The notes under the pieces were generated by a model. It was not told the DNA's origin and did no database searches. It saw nothing but the letters and a program-made list of their open reading frames with translations. A stretch of DNA of 49,339 bases from a virus. Location: positions 1-49,339 of the IMG/VR virus record IMGVR_UViG_3300030101_004083. One strand, given 5' to 3'. This document shows positions 1-8,437 of the stretch, one piece after another (within the stretch, counting starts at the first letter, position 1; every line of letters starts with the position of its first letter). The position numbers and the translations under genes are program-made.

Positions 1-1
1 T

Positions 2-709
2 TTTAAGGAGGCAGTTCCATATATGTTCTGCATATTCCTTGCGTTCATGCTATTAAACAAGTGTGAGCAGGAGAAGGAGTACAAGCAGGAGATACAGCGA
101 ATCAATAACAATAACGTTGCGCTACTAGATACTATCCGAAACTACATGGATAGCGATGGTTTACACGCTGCGGATATCAGGGCACTGAACCTAAAGCTGG
201 ATGAACTAGCGGACAGCGTATCAGTAGATAGGTCTCAACCACCTGTAACTATAACCAATCAGACAACAGAGATACGAGAGACTATTGAAGTACCTGCGTT
301 TATATACGACACGATTACAATAGTGAACACCGACACGTTCTACAAGCAGATATATGTGGAGCAGAAAGATACCTTCGGCAAGAGTAACAGGTCCATCGAG
401 GTGACTATACCTACTGATGGCGTAGTAGTGGCGGATGCCATAATAAACTTGGAGCAGGACATATGGGTTGAGAACACCATTGAGAAGAATAATAAGACGG
501 GCGAGGTATTCTTTAGAATGAGAACCGACTACCCAGGAGTTACGTTCAATAATGCAAGTGCTATACTGGTAGACCCGAAGCAACTCGTTAAGGTACGAAA
601 ATCTTTTGGTGTTGGTTTTCAGACAGGTATAGGCATCACAACAACGGGCCAAACAAGGCATTACATAGGTGTGGGTATCCACTATTCGCCTAAGTTTTTA
701 CAATGGTAA
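2..709 (+). CDS. Spanin-like membrane-anchored coiled-coil protein (5' end possibly outside window)
   Basis: The first ATG is at 23, but the frame is open to the window edge, so the true start may lie upstream. An AAGGAGG at 5-11 could alternatively serve the ATG at 23. Counting from that ATG, a hydrophobic segment (about residues 1-11) is followed by a Lys/Glu/Gln-rich coiled coil (about 13-65), then a beta-rich part ending in a Gly/Tyr-rich tail. An N-terminal anchor plus coiled coil next to a holin suggests an inner-membrane spanin or lysis accessory protein. Similar proteins (DUF6808-like) sit beside holins in Bacteroidota phages. This is inference from topology and context; no catalytic motif is present. 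Confidence 0.6.
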   Translation, partial: FKEAVPYMFCIFLAFMLLNKCEQEKEYKQEIQRINNNNVALLDTIRNYMDSDGLHAADIRALNLKLDELADSVSVDRSQPPVTITNQTTEIRETIEVPAFIYDTITIVNTDTFYKQIYVEQKDTFGKSNRSIEVTIPTDGVVVADAIINLEQDIWVENTIEKNNKTGEVFFRMRTDYPGVTFNNASAILVDPKQLVKVRKSFGVGFQTGIGITTTGQTRHYIGVGIHYSPKFLQW

Positions 710-730
710 AAAAGTATTAATTTTAAGGGC

Positions 731-991
731 ATGAAACTGATAACGAAAGAGACCGTTGTCGGCATGCCAATGTCAACCTTTGTATGGATAGTGGGAATTA
801 TATTCTCAGTATTCGTGGCATACTTTGAATTGAAAGCTGAAATAGACGAGGCCAAGAAGTTGCCTCCGCAAGAGATATCCGCTGAAGAGATTAAAGTTTC
901 TCTTGATGGAATCCAAAGACAGCTTGATGTAATGAATAATAAAATCGACAAACTAGATGAAAGACTTTACGAGCTCAATTCTGGAGAGTAA
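731..991 (+). CDS. Small single-pass membrane protein with coiled coil, lysis cassette
   Basis: 86 residues. A hydrophobic segment at about residues 15-31 is followed by a charged, heptad-like stretch to the C terminus, which predicts one membrane span and a coiled coil. It lies between a spanin-like gene and a 3-TM holin gene and overlaps the holin start by 35 nt, so it is probably co-translated with it. I infer an accessory holin, antiholin or spanin partner. No enzyme motif is visible, and the family was not firmly recognised. Confidence 0.6.
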   Translation: MKLITKETVVGMPMSTFVWIVGIIFSVFVAYFELKAEIDEAKKLPPQEISAEEIKVSLDGIQRQLDVMNNKIDKLDERLYELNSGE

Positions 992-1211
992 AGGTTGGGA
1001 GATGTTTCGTGCTGGCTGGAGACCGACTATAGGTTGGGTGTGTGGCTTGGCACTTTTATACAACTTTATCGCTAGAGATATTATTGTTATCTTCACAGAA
1101 CGCTTGGGAGAGCCTGTGCAGATGGAACACTTAATAACTGTCCTTGTAACAATGCTTGGTCTAAGCGGAATGAGAACATACGAAAAAGTAAAAAATGGGG
1201 AAAATATCTGA
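957..1211 (+). CDS. Holin (3-TM, gene-transfer-agent type)
   Basis: 84 residues. A conserved GWRP motif near residue 20 leads into a first hydrophobic segment (about 25-45). A second hydrophobic segment (about 58-72) ends in a GxxxxRTYEK signature. Both are typical of the 3-TM holin family first described for gene-transfer-agent release (PF11351-like). It would form lesions in the inner membrane so that muralytic enzymes reach peptidoglycan. The gene overlaps the preceding small membrane protein by 35 nt and the next gene by 17 nt, consistent with a tightly coupled lysis operon. The amidase lies about 19 kb downstream in the tail cluster. Confidence 0.75.
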   Translation: MKDFTSSILESKGWEMFRAGWRPTIGWVCGLALLYNFIARDIIVIFTERLGEPVQMEHLITVLVTMLGLSGMRTYEKVKNGENI

Positions 1212-1482
1212 TACTTCAAAGTACGCATCGGCAACACCAGAAGCTGCTGATTTTGTAATAGGAACTGATGCGGGGTCTTCGAACGCCACCAAAACATTTA
1301 CGATGGCTAATATAACTAGTCACGTAGCTGCTAATGTTGGCTCTAATTTAATTATCAGTTCTTCCGTACCATCAAGTGCTTCGGACACAGGAACAGCTGG
1401 ACAAATAGCATTTGATTCTACTCACTTTTATGTTTGTGTTGCCACAAATACTTGGAAGAGGGTAGCCATAAGCACTTTCTAA
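1195..1482 (+). CDS. Small virion-type protein, decoration or tail-fibre-like
   Basis: 95 residues, rich in Ser, Thr, Ala and Gly. The C-terminal part (about 62-95) carries a GTxGxIAxD segment followed by YVCVATNTWKR, a signature often seen at the ends of marine phage fibre or decoration proteins. It starts inside the last codons of the holin gene and ends in a TAATG overlap with the next start. A structural role is inferred from composition and the C-terminal signature; the assembly step is unknown. Confidence 0.55.
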   Translation: MGKISDTSKYASATPEAADFVIGTDAGSSNATKTFTMANITSHVAANVGSNLIISSSVPSSASDTGTAGQIAFDSTHFYVCVATNTWKRVAISTF

Positions 1483-1700
1483 TGCAAATCAGAAAAATTT
1501 CAATAGGGGCGGACTACAAGAGTAGTGCGATGCACTACATCGTGGGGCAAGAGGTGCTTGGCGGTGGATATAAAATACATTTGATACAGGCTGATGATAA
1601 TCAGCACAAGGTTTGGGTTGAGAAAAACAACGAAGTGTTATTGTGGAAGTCCTTTGGGCCTACAATGCCTGTGTCAGTAGAATATAATATAAATTTTTAA
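1482..1700 (+). CDS. Conserved small phage protein of unknown function
   Basis: 72 residues from the ATG at 1482, which overlaps the previous stop as TAATG. The frame continues upstream, but that part is antisensical overlap with the preceding gene. The protein has a compact alternating pattern (SIGxDYK near the start, a YKIHLI strand, an EVLLWK strand, a short hydrophobic end) like a small beta sandwich. Proteins of this pattern are common in marine Bacteroidota phages near terminase genes. The function is unknown. The next gene begins directly after the stop codon. Confidence 0.6.
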   Translation: MQIRKISIGADYKSSAMHYIVGQEVLGGGYKIHLIQADDNQHKVWVEKNNEVLLWKSFGPTMPVSVEYNINF

Positions 1701-2270
1701 ATGCAATCAATTCATTCGTTTTTAGTTAAACCTAAAGGCGGACGGAGATACAACAACACTAAAAAGATAGGTGACGTTGATTTTATTTTAAGTGTATCTC
1801 CTGACGACCACACGGTCACAAACAGAGAGGCTGTCGTCGTCTCAGTTCCAGTTAATTATGACGGGGATGTTGAGGTTGGGGACACAATCTTGGTTCATCA
1901 CAATGTTTTTAGGACCTACCACGACATGAAGGGTAGGCATAGAAGTGGCAAGAGTTTCTTCAAAGATGACCTATTTCTAGTTGACCACGACCAATTCTAC
2001 CTATACGATAATGGAGAGGGATGGAGGGCGCCAGGTAAATATTGCTTCATAGAGCCTGTTGCTCCTGAACATACGTGGTTGGTTAGTTCTTTTTCAGAAC
2101 AGCCACTTGTAGGAAAGATTCGTTATATTAATAATGAGCTGTTAGAGATGGGGTTGCAGGTTGGCGACAGAATATCATTTAGTCCTGATAGCGAGTATGA
2201 GTTTAGAGTAAACGATGAGAAGCTTTATAGGATGTTTACTGAAAACATTACGATTCATTGGAAAAGATAG
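1701..2270 (+). CDS. GroES-like co-chaperonin (gp31-type), putative
   Basis: 189 residues. The protein reads as two GroES-like halves. The first has a conserved NREAVVVSVP strand, a VGDTILVHHN strand and a basic flexible loop (about 73-88). The second has VGKIRYxNxELLxxGLxxGDxISFxPDSEYEF followed by KLYRM and an ending resembling the GroES 'DI' terminus. Phage co-chaperonins such as T4 gp31 act with host GroEL in folding the coat protein. Placement just before the terminase and capsid genes fits. The assignment rests on motif pattern, so a related beta-barrel protein of other function remains possible. Confidence 0.5.
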   Translation: MQSIHSFLVKPKGGRRYNNTKKIGDVDFILSVSPDDHTVTNREAVVVSVPVNYDGDVEVGDTILVHHNVFRTYHDMKGRHRSGKSFFKDDLFLVDHDQFYLYDNGEGWRAPGKYCFIEPVAPEHTWLVSSFSEQPLVGKIRYINNELLEMGLQVGDRISFSPDSEYEFRVNDEKLYRMFTENITIHWKR

Positions 2271-2437
2271 AAAGGTGGCTTCAATGCGGATGCAAGTTGA
2301 AAAGAGTAAAAGGAAAATATAGATGGCAGAGATGCCCTGATGCAATTTGGATTTATGAGCAATTCGAAAAAACAAGAGACTGGAGCTGGGACAAAAAATA
2401 CAGCGAACACTTCAGAGATAAAGAAAAAAATTATTGA
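2258..2437 (+). CDS. Small Trp- and Cys-containing protein, TTG start, overlapping
   Basis: 59 residues if translated from the TTG at 2258, the only plausible start in the frame (stop at 2240-2242, no in-frame ATG). It begins WLQCGCKLKR, then KYRWQRCPDAIW, and is rich in Trp, Tyr, Lys and Cys, which looks like a real small protein, perhaps metal-binding (CxC and a later C). It overlaps the preceding gene by 13 nt and the following gene by about 80 nt. It covers a stretch that would otherwise be an 84-nt gap. It could be missed by callers because of the TTG start. Confidence 0.4.
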   Translation: MEKIERWLQCGCKLKRVKGKYRWQRCPDAIWIYEQFEKTRDWSWDKKYSEHFRDKEKNY

Positions 2438-2666
2438 TGCAGGGTACAAGGCTGTACAGCAACTCATCAAGGTGGCTGAGGAGAATATCATAAAACCAGA
2501 CCCTGACGATGAACTTGCTGCTGATAGGCTAAAGAATGCCGCTGCAACAAAGAAGCTAGCCATATTCGATGCGTTTGAAATACTATCAAGAATCGAGGCA
2601 GAAAAAGAGGCACTTAACGAGGTTAAAAGTTCAACTAGAGGGTTTGCTGAACGAAGGTCAAAATAG
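2355..2666 (+). CDS. terS: Putative terminase small subunit
   Basis: 103 residues from the ATG at 2355; an ATG five codons earlier at 2340 is also possible. A Lys/Thr/Gly-rich N terminus is followed by helical segments, including DAGYKAVQQLIKVAEE and an Ala/Lys-rich helix around residues 50-85. Size, helical makeup and position directly before the large terminase are those of a small terminase subunit in Bacteroidota phages, which would recognise the packaging site. No clear DNA-binding motif can be named, so the call is contextual. It overlaps the annotated start of the large subunit by about 100 nt. Confidence 0.5.
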   Translation: MSNSKKQETGAGTKNTANTSEIKKKIIDAGYKAVQQLIKVAEENIIKPDPDDELAADRLKNAAATKKLAIFDAFEILSRIEAEKEALNEVKSSTRGFAERRSK

Positions 2667-4887
2667 TTTATATCGAGTTGTAGACTCAGGTATTCCCAAG
2701 CAAGTCATAAGACAGAAGAACAAGGGGAAGAGCTGGAAGTATGGCTACGACGAAAAATACGATATTATAATCATCTCAAAAGATGGCACGCTAGGGAAGG
2801 TGTATAATATTAATGGACTTATTATAGGTCTACCCCAACAACCCAAGACTGTGTACTCCAGGAGCAAAAAGAAAGATGAACAGTACTGGGAGCGCAAAGA
2901 ATACCCCAGACAATTACATAGAATAAAGTCAATCTTCCAATGGAATGAGATGTTGTCTGACTTTAAGTCAATGTGGGTTGACTATATCGAGCAGGAGTTT
3001 GATAACCGAGAGAATGGTTTTTGGTATATGAACCATGGTGAGCCAACCTACCTCACGGGTTCTCATTACATGTACTTGCAATGGACTAAGATTGACGTTG
3101 GGTATCCTGACTTCAGGGAGGCCAATAGAATATTCTACATATACTGGGAGGCATGCAAGGCGGACAAGAGATGTTTTGGCATGTGTTACCTAAAGATTAG
3201 GCGTTCAGGTTTTTCGTTTATGGGAGCCTCAGAATCTGTAAATATTGGGACACTAGCTAAGGACTCTAGGCTTGGGGTGTTGTCAAAGACAGGGGGTGAT
3301 GCTAAGAAGCTGTTCGTAGATAAGATTGTACCGATAGCCAACAACTATCCATTTTTCTTCAAGCCGATACAGGACGGTATGGATAAGCCAAAAACTGAGT
3401 TGGCGTTTCGTGTTCCAGCTTCTAAGATTACAAAGAAGAATATGCACGAGGTTATGGACGATGATATGGATGGCCTTGACACCACAATTGATTGGAAGAA
3501 CACAGCCGACAATAGTTACGATGGTGAGAAACTAAAACTATTAATACACGACGAGAGTGGTAAGTGGGACAAGCCTGAGAACATTCTAAACAATTGGCGT
3601 GTAACTAAGACCTGCTTGAGGCTAGGTAGTCGTATCGTTGGCAAGTGTATGATGGGGTCTACGTGTAACGCATTGAACAAGGGGGGTGACAACTTCAAGA
3701 AACTGTATATGGATTCCGACCCATCCAATAGGAATCCTAATGGTCAAACGAAGAGTGGCTTATATTCTTTGTTCGTTCCTATGGAATGGAACTTCGAGGG
3801 GTATATAAACAAGTTTGGGTGGCCTGTGTTTGATACACCAACTGTCTCCCTTGAGGGAGTAGACGGCGAGATGATACATACAGGAGCAATAAGCTACTGG
3901 GAAAATGAAGTGAAATCATTAAAAAGTGATGCGGATGCGCTAAACGAGTTTTATCGTCAGTTTCCTAGAACAGAGTCTCACGCTTTTAGGGATGAGAGTA
4001 AGTCATCCATATTTAACCTAACCAAGATATATCAGCAGATAGACTACAATGACTCGGTTATAAAAGACCACTATGTTACAAGAGGCAAGTTCTATTGGAA
4101 GGATGGTCCTGACAGCAGGGTGGTTTGGACTCCAGACAATAAGGGAAGATTTTTAGTTTCATGGATTCCGCCTAGACACCTTCAAAATAAATTTATAGAG
4201 AGAGGTGGAAGAAAAAGACCTGGCAATGAGCACATGGGCTCTTTTGGATGTGACCCTTATGATATATCTGGCACTGTAGGTGGAGGCTCATCAAATGGAG
4301 CTCTTCATGGCCTAACTAAGTTTCATATGGATGAGGGTCCTTCTAATGAGTTTTTCTTAGAATACGTTGCGAGGCCGCAGACGGCAGAAATGTTTTTTGA
4401 GGATGTACTTATGGCGTGTATTTTTTATGGTATGCCCATATTGGCGGAGAATAATAAGCCCCGACTATTATATCATTTTAAAAACAGAGGGTACAGGGCG
4501 TACTCTATGAACAGGCCCGACAAGGCCTCTAACAAGCTCTCTAAGACCGAGAAAGAACTTGGCGGTATACCAAACTCATCTGAGGACATAAAACAGTCTC
4601 ACGCAGCCGCTATAGAGTCTTATATAGAAAAATACGTTGGCTTGGATATGTCTGGAGAGCACAGGGATTCTGGAGACATGGGGACTATGCCATTTACTTC
4701 CACTCTAGTAGACTGGGCTAGATTTGATATAAACAACAGAACAAAGCATGATGCCTCCATAAGCTCTGGACTAGCCATTATGGCTAATCAAAGACACACA
4801 TATAGACCCGAAGTTAAACAATCGAAAATAAAAGTTAACTTTGCAAGGTATAATAACAAGGGAAACATAAGCGAATTACTAAGCTAA
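2569..4887 (+). CDS. terL: Terminase large subunit (packaging ATPase and nuclease)
   Basis: 772 residues from the ATG at 2569. A TTG at 2644 would remove 25 basic residues that lie over the end of the small-subunit gene and may be the better start. A divergent Walker A-like stretch (RRSGFSFMGAS, about 211-221) is followed by KLLIHDES (about 322-329), which fits Walker B with the catalytic Glu. Further on, GCDPYD (about 562-567) fits the first acidic site of the RNase-H-like nuclease. The protein powers DNA translocation into proheads and cuts concatemers. The portal ATG follows the stop codon directly, as usual in packaging modules. Confidence 0.85.
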   Translation: MRLKYYQESRQKKRHLTRLKVQLEGLLNEGQNSLYRVVDSGIPKQVIRQKNKGKSWKYGYDEKYDIIIISKDGTLGKVYNINGLIIGLPQQPKTVYSRSKKKDEQYWERKEYPRQLHRIKSIFQWNEMLSDFKSMWVDYIEQEFDNRENGFWYMNHGEPTYLTGSHYMYLQWTKIDVGYPDFREANRIFYIYWEACKADKRCFGMCYLKIRRSGFSFMGASESVNIGTLAKDSRLGVLSKTGGDAKKLFVDKIVPIANNYPFFFKPIQDGMDKPKTELAFRVPASKITKKNMHEVMDDDMDGLDTTIDWKNTADNSYDGEKLKLLIHDESGKWDKPENILNNWRVTKTCLRLGSRIVGKCMMGSTCNALNKGGDNFKKLYMDSDPSNRNPNGQTKSGLYSLFVPMEWNFEGYINKFGWPVFDTPTVSLEGVDGEMIHTGAISYWENEVKSLKSDADALNEFYRQFPRTESHAFRDESKSSIFNLTKIYQQIDYNDSVIKDHYVTRGKFYWKDGPDSRVVWTPDNKGRFLVSWIPPRHLQNKFIERGGRKRPGNEHMGSFGCDPYDISGTVGGGSSNGALHGLTKFHMDEGPSNEFFLEYVARPQTAEMFFEDVLMACIFYGMPILAENNKPRLLYHFKNRGYRAYSMNRPDKASNKLSKTEKELGGIPNSSEDIKQSHAAAIESYIEKYVGLDMSGEHRDSGDMGTMPFTSTLVDWARFDINNRTKHDASISSGLAIMANQRHTYRPEVKQSKIKVNFARYNNKGNISELLS

Positions 4888-7332
4888 ATGAAAGATGTCA
4901 AAGTAAACATTCCGTCAATGTACTTCCCTAGCCAGTTTGTGTCAGATGAACAGAAGGCTAGTGTAGAGTATGGATTAAAGATAGGTCAAGCAATCCAATA
5001 CGAATGGTTTAGAAGAGATGGCAATAATGGAAGATACTATGATAGATATAGAAACTTTCACAAGTTAAAATTATACGCTCGTGGTGAGCAATCTATTGCT
5101 AAGTATAAAAAAGAACTTGCTGTAGACGGAGACCTAAGCTACCTTAATTTAGACTGGACACCCGTACCCATACTACCTAAGTTTGTAGACATTGTAGTTA
5201 ATGGGATGTCGAGCAGACCTTTTACTGTTAAGGCAGAGGCACAAGATGCTATGTCTGCTGACGAAAAAAATGCATATCAAGAAATGGTTAGGGCTGATAT
5301 GATTGCCCAAGATGTTCTGCAAACAATAAAAGATGATTTTGGCGTTGATGCGTTTAATATATCTCCAGAACAATTGCCAGCCAACGACGAAGAGTTAAAC
5401 ATACACCTTCAGCTTAATTACAAGCCAGCAATAGAAATAGCAGAAGAGACGGCTATAAACACAATACTTGAAGAGAACGACTACAGCGATGTAAGAAAAC
5501 GGGTTGATTATGATTTAGCTGTTTTGGGAATGGGAGTGGTTAAGCATGAGTTTAACCCTGGAGCTGGCGTTGAGGTTAATTATGTAGACCCAGCGAACCT
5601 AATACACAGCTACACCGAGGACCCTTATTTCAAGGATTGTTTTTATTGGGGAGAAATAAAGACCGTTCCAATTACGGAGCTTGTAAAAATAGACCCATCG
5701 TTAACTCAAGAGGACTTAGAGAAAATATCAAAATACAGTCAGAACTGGTATAATTATTATAATGTTCAGCAGTACTATCAAAATGATACATTCTATAGAG
5801 ATACGGCCACCCTTCTTTACTTTAACTACAAGACCACAAACACTTTTAAGTACAAGAAAAAAATATCTGAAGGTGGCGCTGTAAAAATGGTAGAAAAAGA
5901 TTCTGCATTTAATCCTCCACCAGAAATGGTTGAAGAAGGCAGATTTGAAGTGGTAGAAAAAACTATTGATGTTTGGTATGAAGGTGTAATGGTTATGGGA
6001 ACTGATATTGTCCTTCGTTGGAACATGATGGAGAATATGGTTCGACCTGCGTCTGCCTCTCAGCATGCACTGCCTAATTATGTGGCTGTCGCTCCAAGAA
6101 TGTATAAAGGCAATATTGAATCTCTTGTTAGAAGAATGATTCCATATGCTGACCTGATTCAGATTACGCATCTGAAAATTCAACAGGTGATGAATCGAAT
6201 GACACCAGATGGAGTTTTTATTGACGCCGACGGATTAAACGAAGTAGACTTGGGTACAGGAGCGGCGTATAATCCTGAAGATGCACTCAGACTGTATTTC
6301 CAGACAGGTTCTGTTATTGGTAGGTCTTATACTCAAGATGGAGAATTTAATAACGCTAGAGTTCCTATTCAGCCGATTACAGGACATAATAGTCAGGGTA
6401 AATTACAGGCATTGATAGGTAATTATAATTATTATCTAGACATGATTCGAAGCGTAACTGGACTTAACGAAGCAAGAGACGGCTCAACTCCAGACCCTCA
6501 CGCTCTAGTGGGTGTTCAAAAACTTGCTGCTGCAAACTCAAACACAGCCACAAGGCATATACTTGAATCAAGTATGTTTATAGTCAAAAGGCTTTCTCAG
6601 GCTTTATCTTGTAGAATAGCCGACATCCTTGAGTATTATGATTTTGCTGAGGAATTTGCAATGCAGATAGGCAAATACAATCTTTCTATGCTTGATGACA
6701 TCAAAGACTTATACATGAGAGACTTTGGTGTATTCATAGAAATAGCGCCAGACGAAGAACAAAAAGCTCAACTAGAACAAAACATCCAAATTGCTCTTGG
6801 CAAAGGCGATATAAATCTTGAAGATGCCATAGACATAAGAGAGATTAACAACACTAAGGTTGCGAATCAACTTCTAAAAATAAAAAGAAGTAGAAATGCT
6901 GAAGAGGAGCGTGAAAACGAAATGATAAAGCAGCAGATGCAACAACAGATGCAGATTCAACAACAACAACTTGCTGCTCAAAACGCTCAGCAAAAACTAT
7001 CTATGGAGCATCAGGTTACTCTTAGAGAAATTCAAGCACAAGTGGCTTTTGATATAGAGAAGATGAAAAATGAAGCTCAAATAAAAAGTCAGTTAATGCA
7101 GCAGCAATTTCAATATGACTATCAAATAGCCATGACTAAAGAGCAAAAGCTCGATGAAAGAAGTAGAGAAAAAGAGGATGCTAAGGATGAAAGAATTGAC
7201 AGGCAAAACACACAACAATCAAGATTAATAGACCAGAGGAAAAAGGGAACTGCTCCAATTAACTTTATGGAAAAATCTGACGACTTGAATAAGATAGTAG
7301 AGGGTGTTGGTGACCCATTCGCTCCAAAATAA
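4888..7332 (+). CDS. Portal protein
   Basis: 814 residues, adjacent to the large terminase. The N-terminal half contains the conserved portal-like stretch of Tyr, Trp and Pro (around residues 80-110, ending PKFVDIVVNGM). It also has a mixed region around 195-260 and a C-terminal segment (about 670-790) very rich in Gln, Glu, Lys and Met that predicts a long coiled coil or crown. Portal dodecamers form the DNA entry channel and bind the terminase. Length and order (terminase, portal, scaffold, coat) match podovirus-like Bacteroidota phages. Confidence 0.85.
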   Translation: MKDVKVNIPSMYFPSQFVSDEQKASVEYGLKIGQAIQYEWFRRDGNNGRYYDRYRNFHKLKLYARGEQSIAKYKKELAVDGDLSYLNLDWTPVPILPKFVDIVVNGMSSRPFTVKAEAQDAMSADEKNAYQEMVRADMIAQDVLQTIKDDFGVDAFNISPEQLPANDEELNIHLQLNYKPAIEIAEETAINTILEENDYSDVRKRVDYDLAVLGMGVVKHEFNPGAGVEVNYVDPANLIHSYTEDPYFKDCFYWGEIKTVPITELVKIDPSLTQEDLEKISKYSQNWYNYYNVQQYYQNDTFYRDTATLLYFNYKTTNTFKYKKKISEGGAVKMVEKDSAFNPPPEMVEEGRFEVVEKTIDVWYEGVMVMGTDIVLRWNMMENMVRPASASQHALPNYVAVAPRMYKGNIESLVRRMIPYADLIQITHLKIQQVMNRMTPDGVFIDADGLNEVDLGTGAAYNPEDALRLYFQTGSVIGRSYTQDGEFNNARVPIQPITGHNSQGKLQALIGNYNYYLDMIRSVTGLNEARDGSTPDPHALVGVQKLAAANSNTATRHILESSMFIVKRLSQALSCRIADILEYYDFAEEFAMQIGKYNLSMLDDIKDLYMRDFGVFIEIAPDEEQKAQLEQNIQIALGKGDINLEDAIDIREINNTKVANQLLKIKRSRNAEEERENEMIKQQMQQQMQIQQQQLAAQNAQQKLSMEHQVTLREIQAQVAFDIEKMKNEAQIKSQLMQQQFQYDYQIAMTKEQKLDERSREKEDAKDERIDRQNTQQSRLIDQRKKGTAPINFMEKSDDLNKIVEGVGDPFAPK

Positions 7333-7339
7333 AAAGTTG

Positions 7340-7347
7340 TAACTTTG
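7340..7347 (+). promoter_or_regulatory. Candidate -7 promoter element (TAnnTTTG) before the scaffold gene
   Basis: TAACTTTG followed by C, 17 nt before the scaffold ATG, matches the Bacteroidota -7 consensus TAnnTTTG. No convincing TTTG -33 element lies at 17-23 nt upstream. It could drive scaffold and coat synthesis separately from the portal. Confidence 0.35.
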
Positions 7348-7363
7348 CACAAAATCTAATTAA

Positions 7364-8428
7364 ATGGAAATTAAAGTAAAAGCGTTAGGCTCTGTAGAAG
7401 AGAAGTCTAAACAAGAGATAGAAAAAGATTTGCTAGATAAGCATGAGGAGGAGCAAAAGCAAATAGAAGAAAATAAGGTTCAAGAAGAACCAAAACAAGA
7501 AGAAAAAAAGTCACTTAGTGACGAAGATGTTCTTTCATATATATCAGAGAGGTACGGAAAGAAAATAGATTCTTTCGATGAGCTTACCGCTGAGAGAAGT
7601 CAATCTGAAGAATTGCCAGATGATATAAAAGCGTACTATGAGTACAGAAAAGAAACTGGCAGAACCATGGAGGATTTTTTAAGACTTAACTCAAATACGG
7701 AAGACTTAACGGACGATGAAATTTTATTTAACTATTATAAATCGGTTGAACCAGACCTCGATGATACGGATATAGACATACTAATTTCTGATAGATTTGA
7801 TATTGAAGAAGAAAACACTAAAGATTCTAACAGAAAGAAAGTAGATAAGAAAAGAGAATTAGCCAAAGCTAAAAAGCACTTCGAGTCTCAGAAAGAGAAA
7901 TATAAAAAGCCACTTGAGTCAAGGGCAAACGAGATTTCTAAAGAAGAGATTGATGCTTACAAAGAGTACGTTAATCAAGCAAAAACCCAGGAGGAGCAAA
8001 ATAAGCGACGAGCGGAGTTTTTTGAAGAGAAAACAAGGGCTGTTTTTAATGATGACTTCAAAGGTTTTGAGTTTTCTATTGGAGACAATTCTTATACATA
8101 CTCACCTGGCGAAACGAGTCAAGTTATGAATGACCAATCATCTCTAGAAAATTTTATAGTGAAATTTATAGATAATGATGGTATGATTAATGACGCTCGT
8201 GGATACCACAAGGCAATGGCGGCGGCCATGAACCCAGATAAGTTTGCCAAGTTCTTTTATGAACAAGGGCGAGCTGAGGCTATAGAGAGTGATGCAAGGC
8301 GTGCTAAAAATATTAATATGGATGTCAAGCAAGCTCCACAATTCTCTAATAAAGGTGGGTTCAATGTTCGTAATGTCGGTGAAAGCCGAGGGAACGGACT
8401 TAGGATAAAAAGTATTAAAAAAACATAA
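7364..8428 (+). CDS. Putative capsid scaffolding protein
   Basis: 354 residues, strongly charged. The first 50 residues are Lys/Glu/Gln-rich, followed by a long helical acidic and basic region (to about 225), then a compact C-terminal part with aromatic residues and a basic tail (KSIKKT). High charge, low Cys content, predicted coiled coil, and position between portal and coat genes are the usual features of a scaffolding protein that directs coat assembly and leaves or is degraded. No protease motif is visible in or next to it. A TAnnTTTG element precedes it. Confidence 0.65.
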   Translation: MEIKVKALGSVEEKSKQEIEKDLLDKHEEEQKQIEENKVQEEPKQEEKKSLSDEDVLSYISERYGKKIDSFDELTAERSQSEELPDDIKAYYEYRKETGRTMEDFLRLNSNTEDLTDDEILFNYYKSVEPDLDDTDIDILISDRFDIEEENTKDSNRKKVDKKRELAKAKKHFESQKEKYKKPLESRANEISKEEIDAYKEYVNQAKTQEEQNKRRAEFFEEKTRAVFNDDFKGFEFSIGDNSYTYSPGETSQVMNDQSSLENFIVKFIDNDGMINDARGYHKAMAAAMNPDKFAKFFYEQGRAEAIESDARRAKNINMDVKQAPQFSNKGGFNVRNVGESRGNGLRIKSIKKT

Positions 8429-8437
8429 AACAAAAAA

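Noticed and set aside
221-682. 153-codon - strand frame opposite the spanin-like gene
   Set aside because: A shadow of the strong + strand frame; no neighbours on that strand and a product rich in Tyr, Arg and Cys.
7914-8129. 71-codon + frame inside the scaffold gene
   Set aside because: Lies wholly in a well-supported gene and has a Lys/Ser-rich frame-shift composition; not a likely second product.
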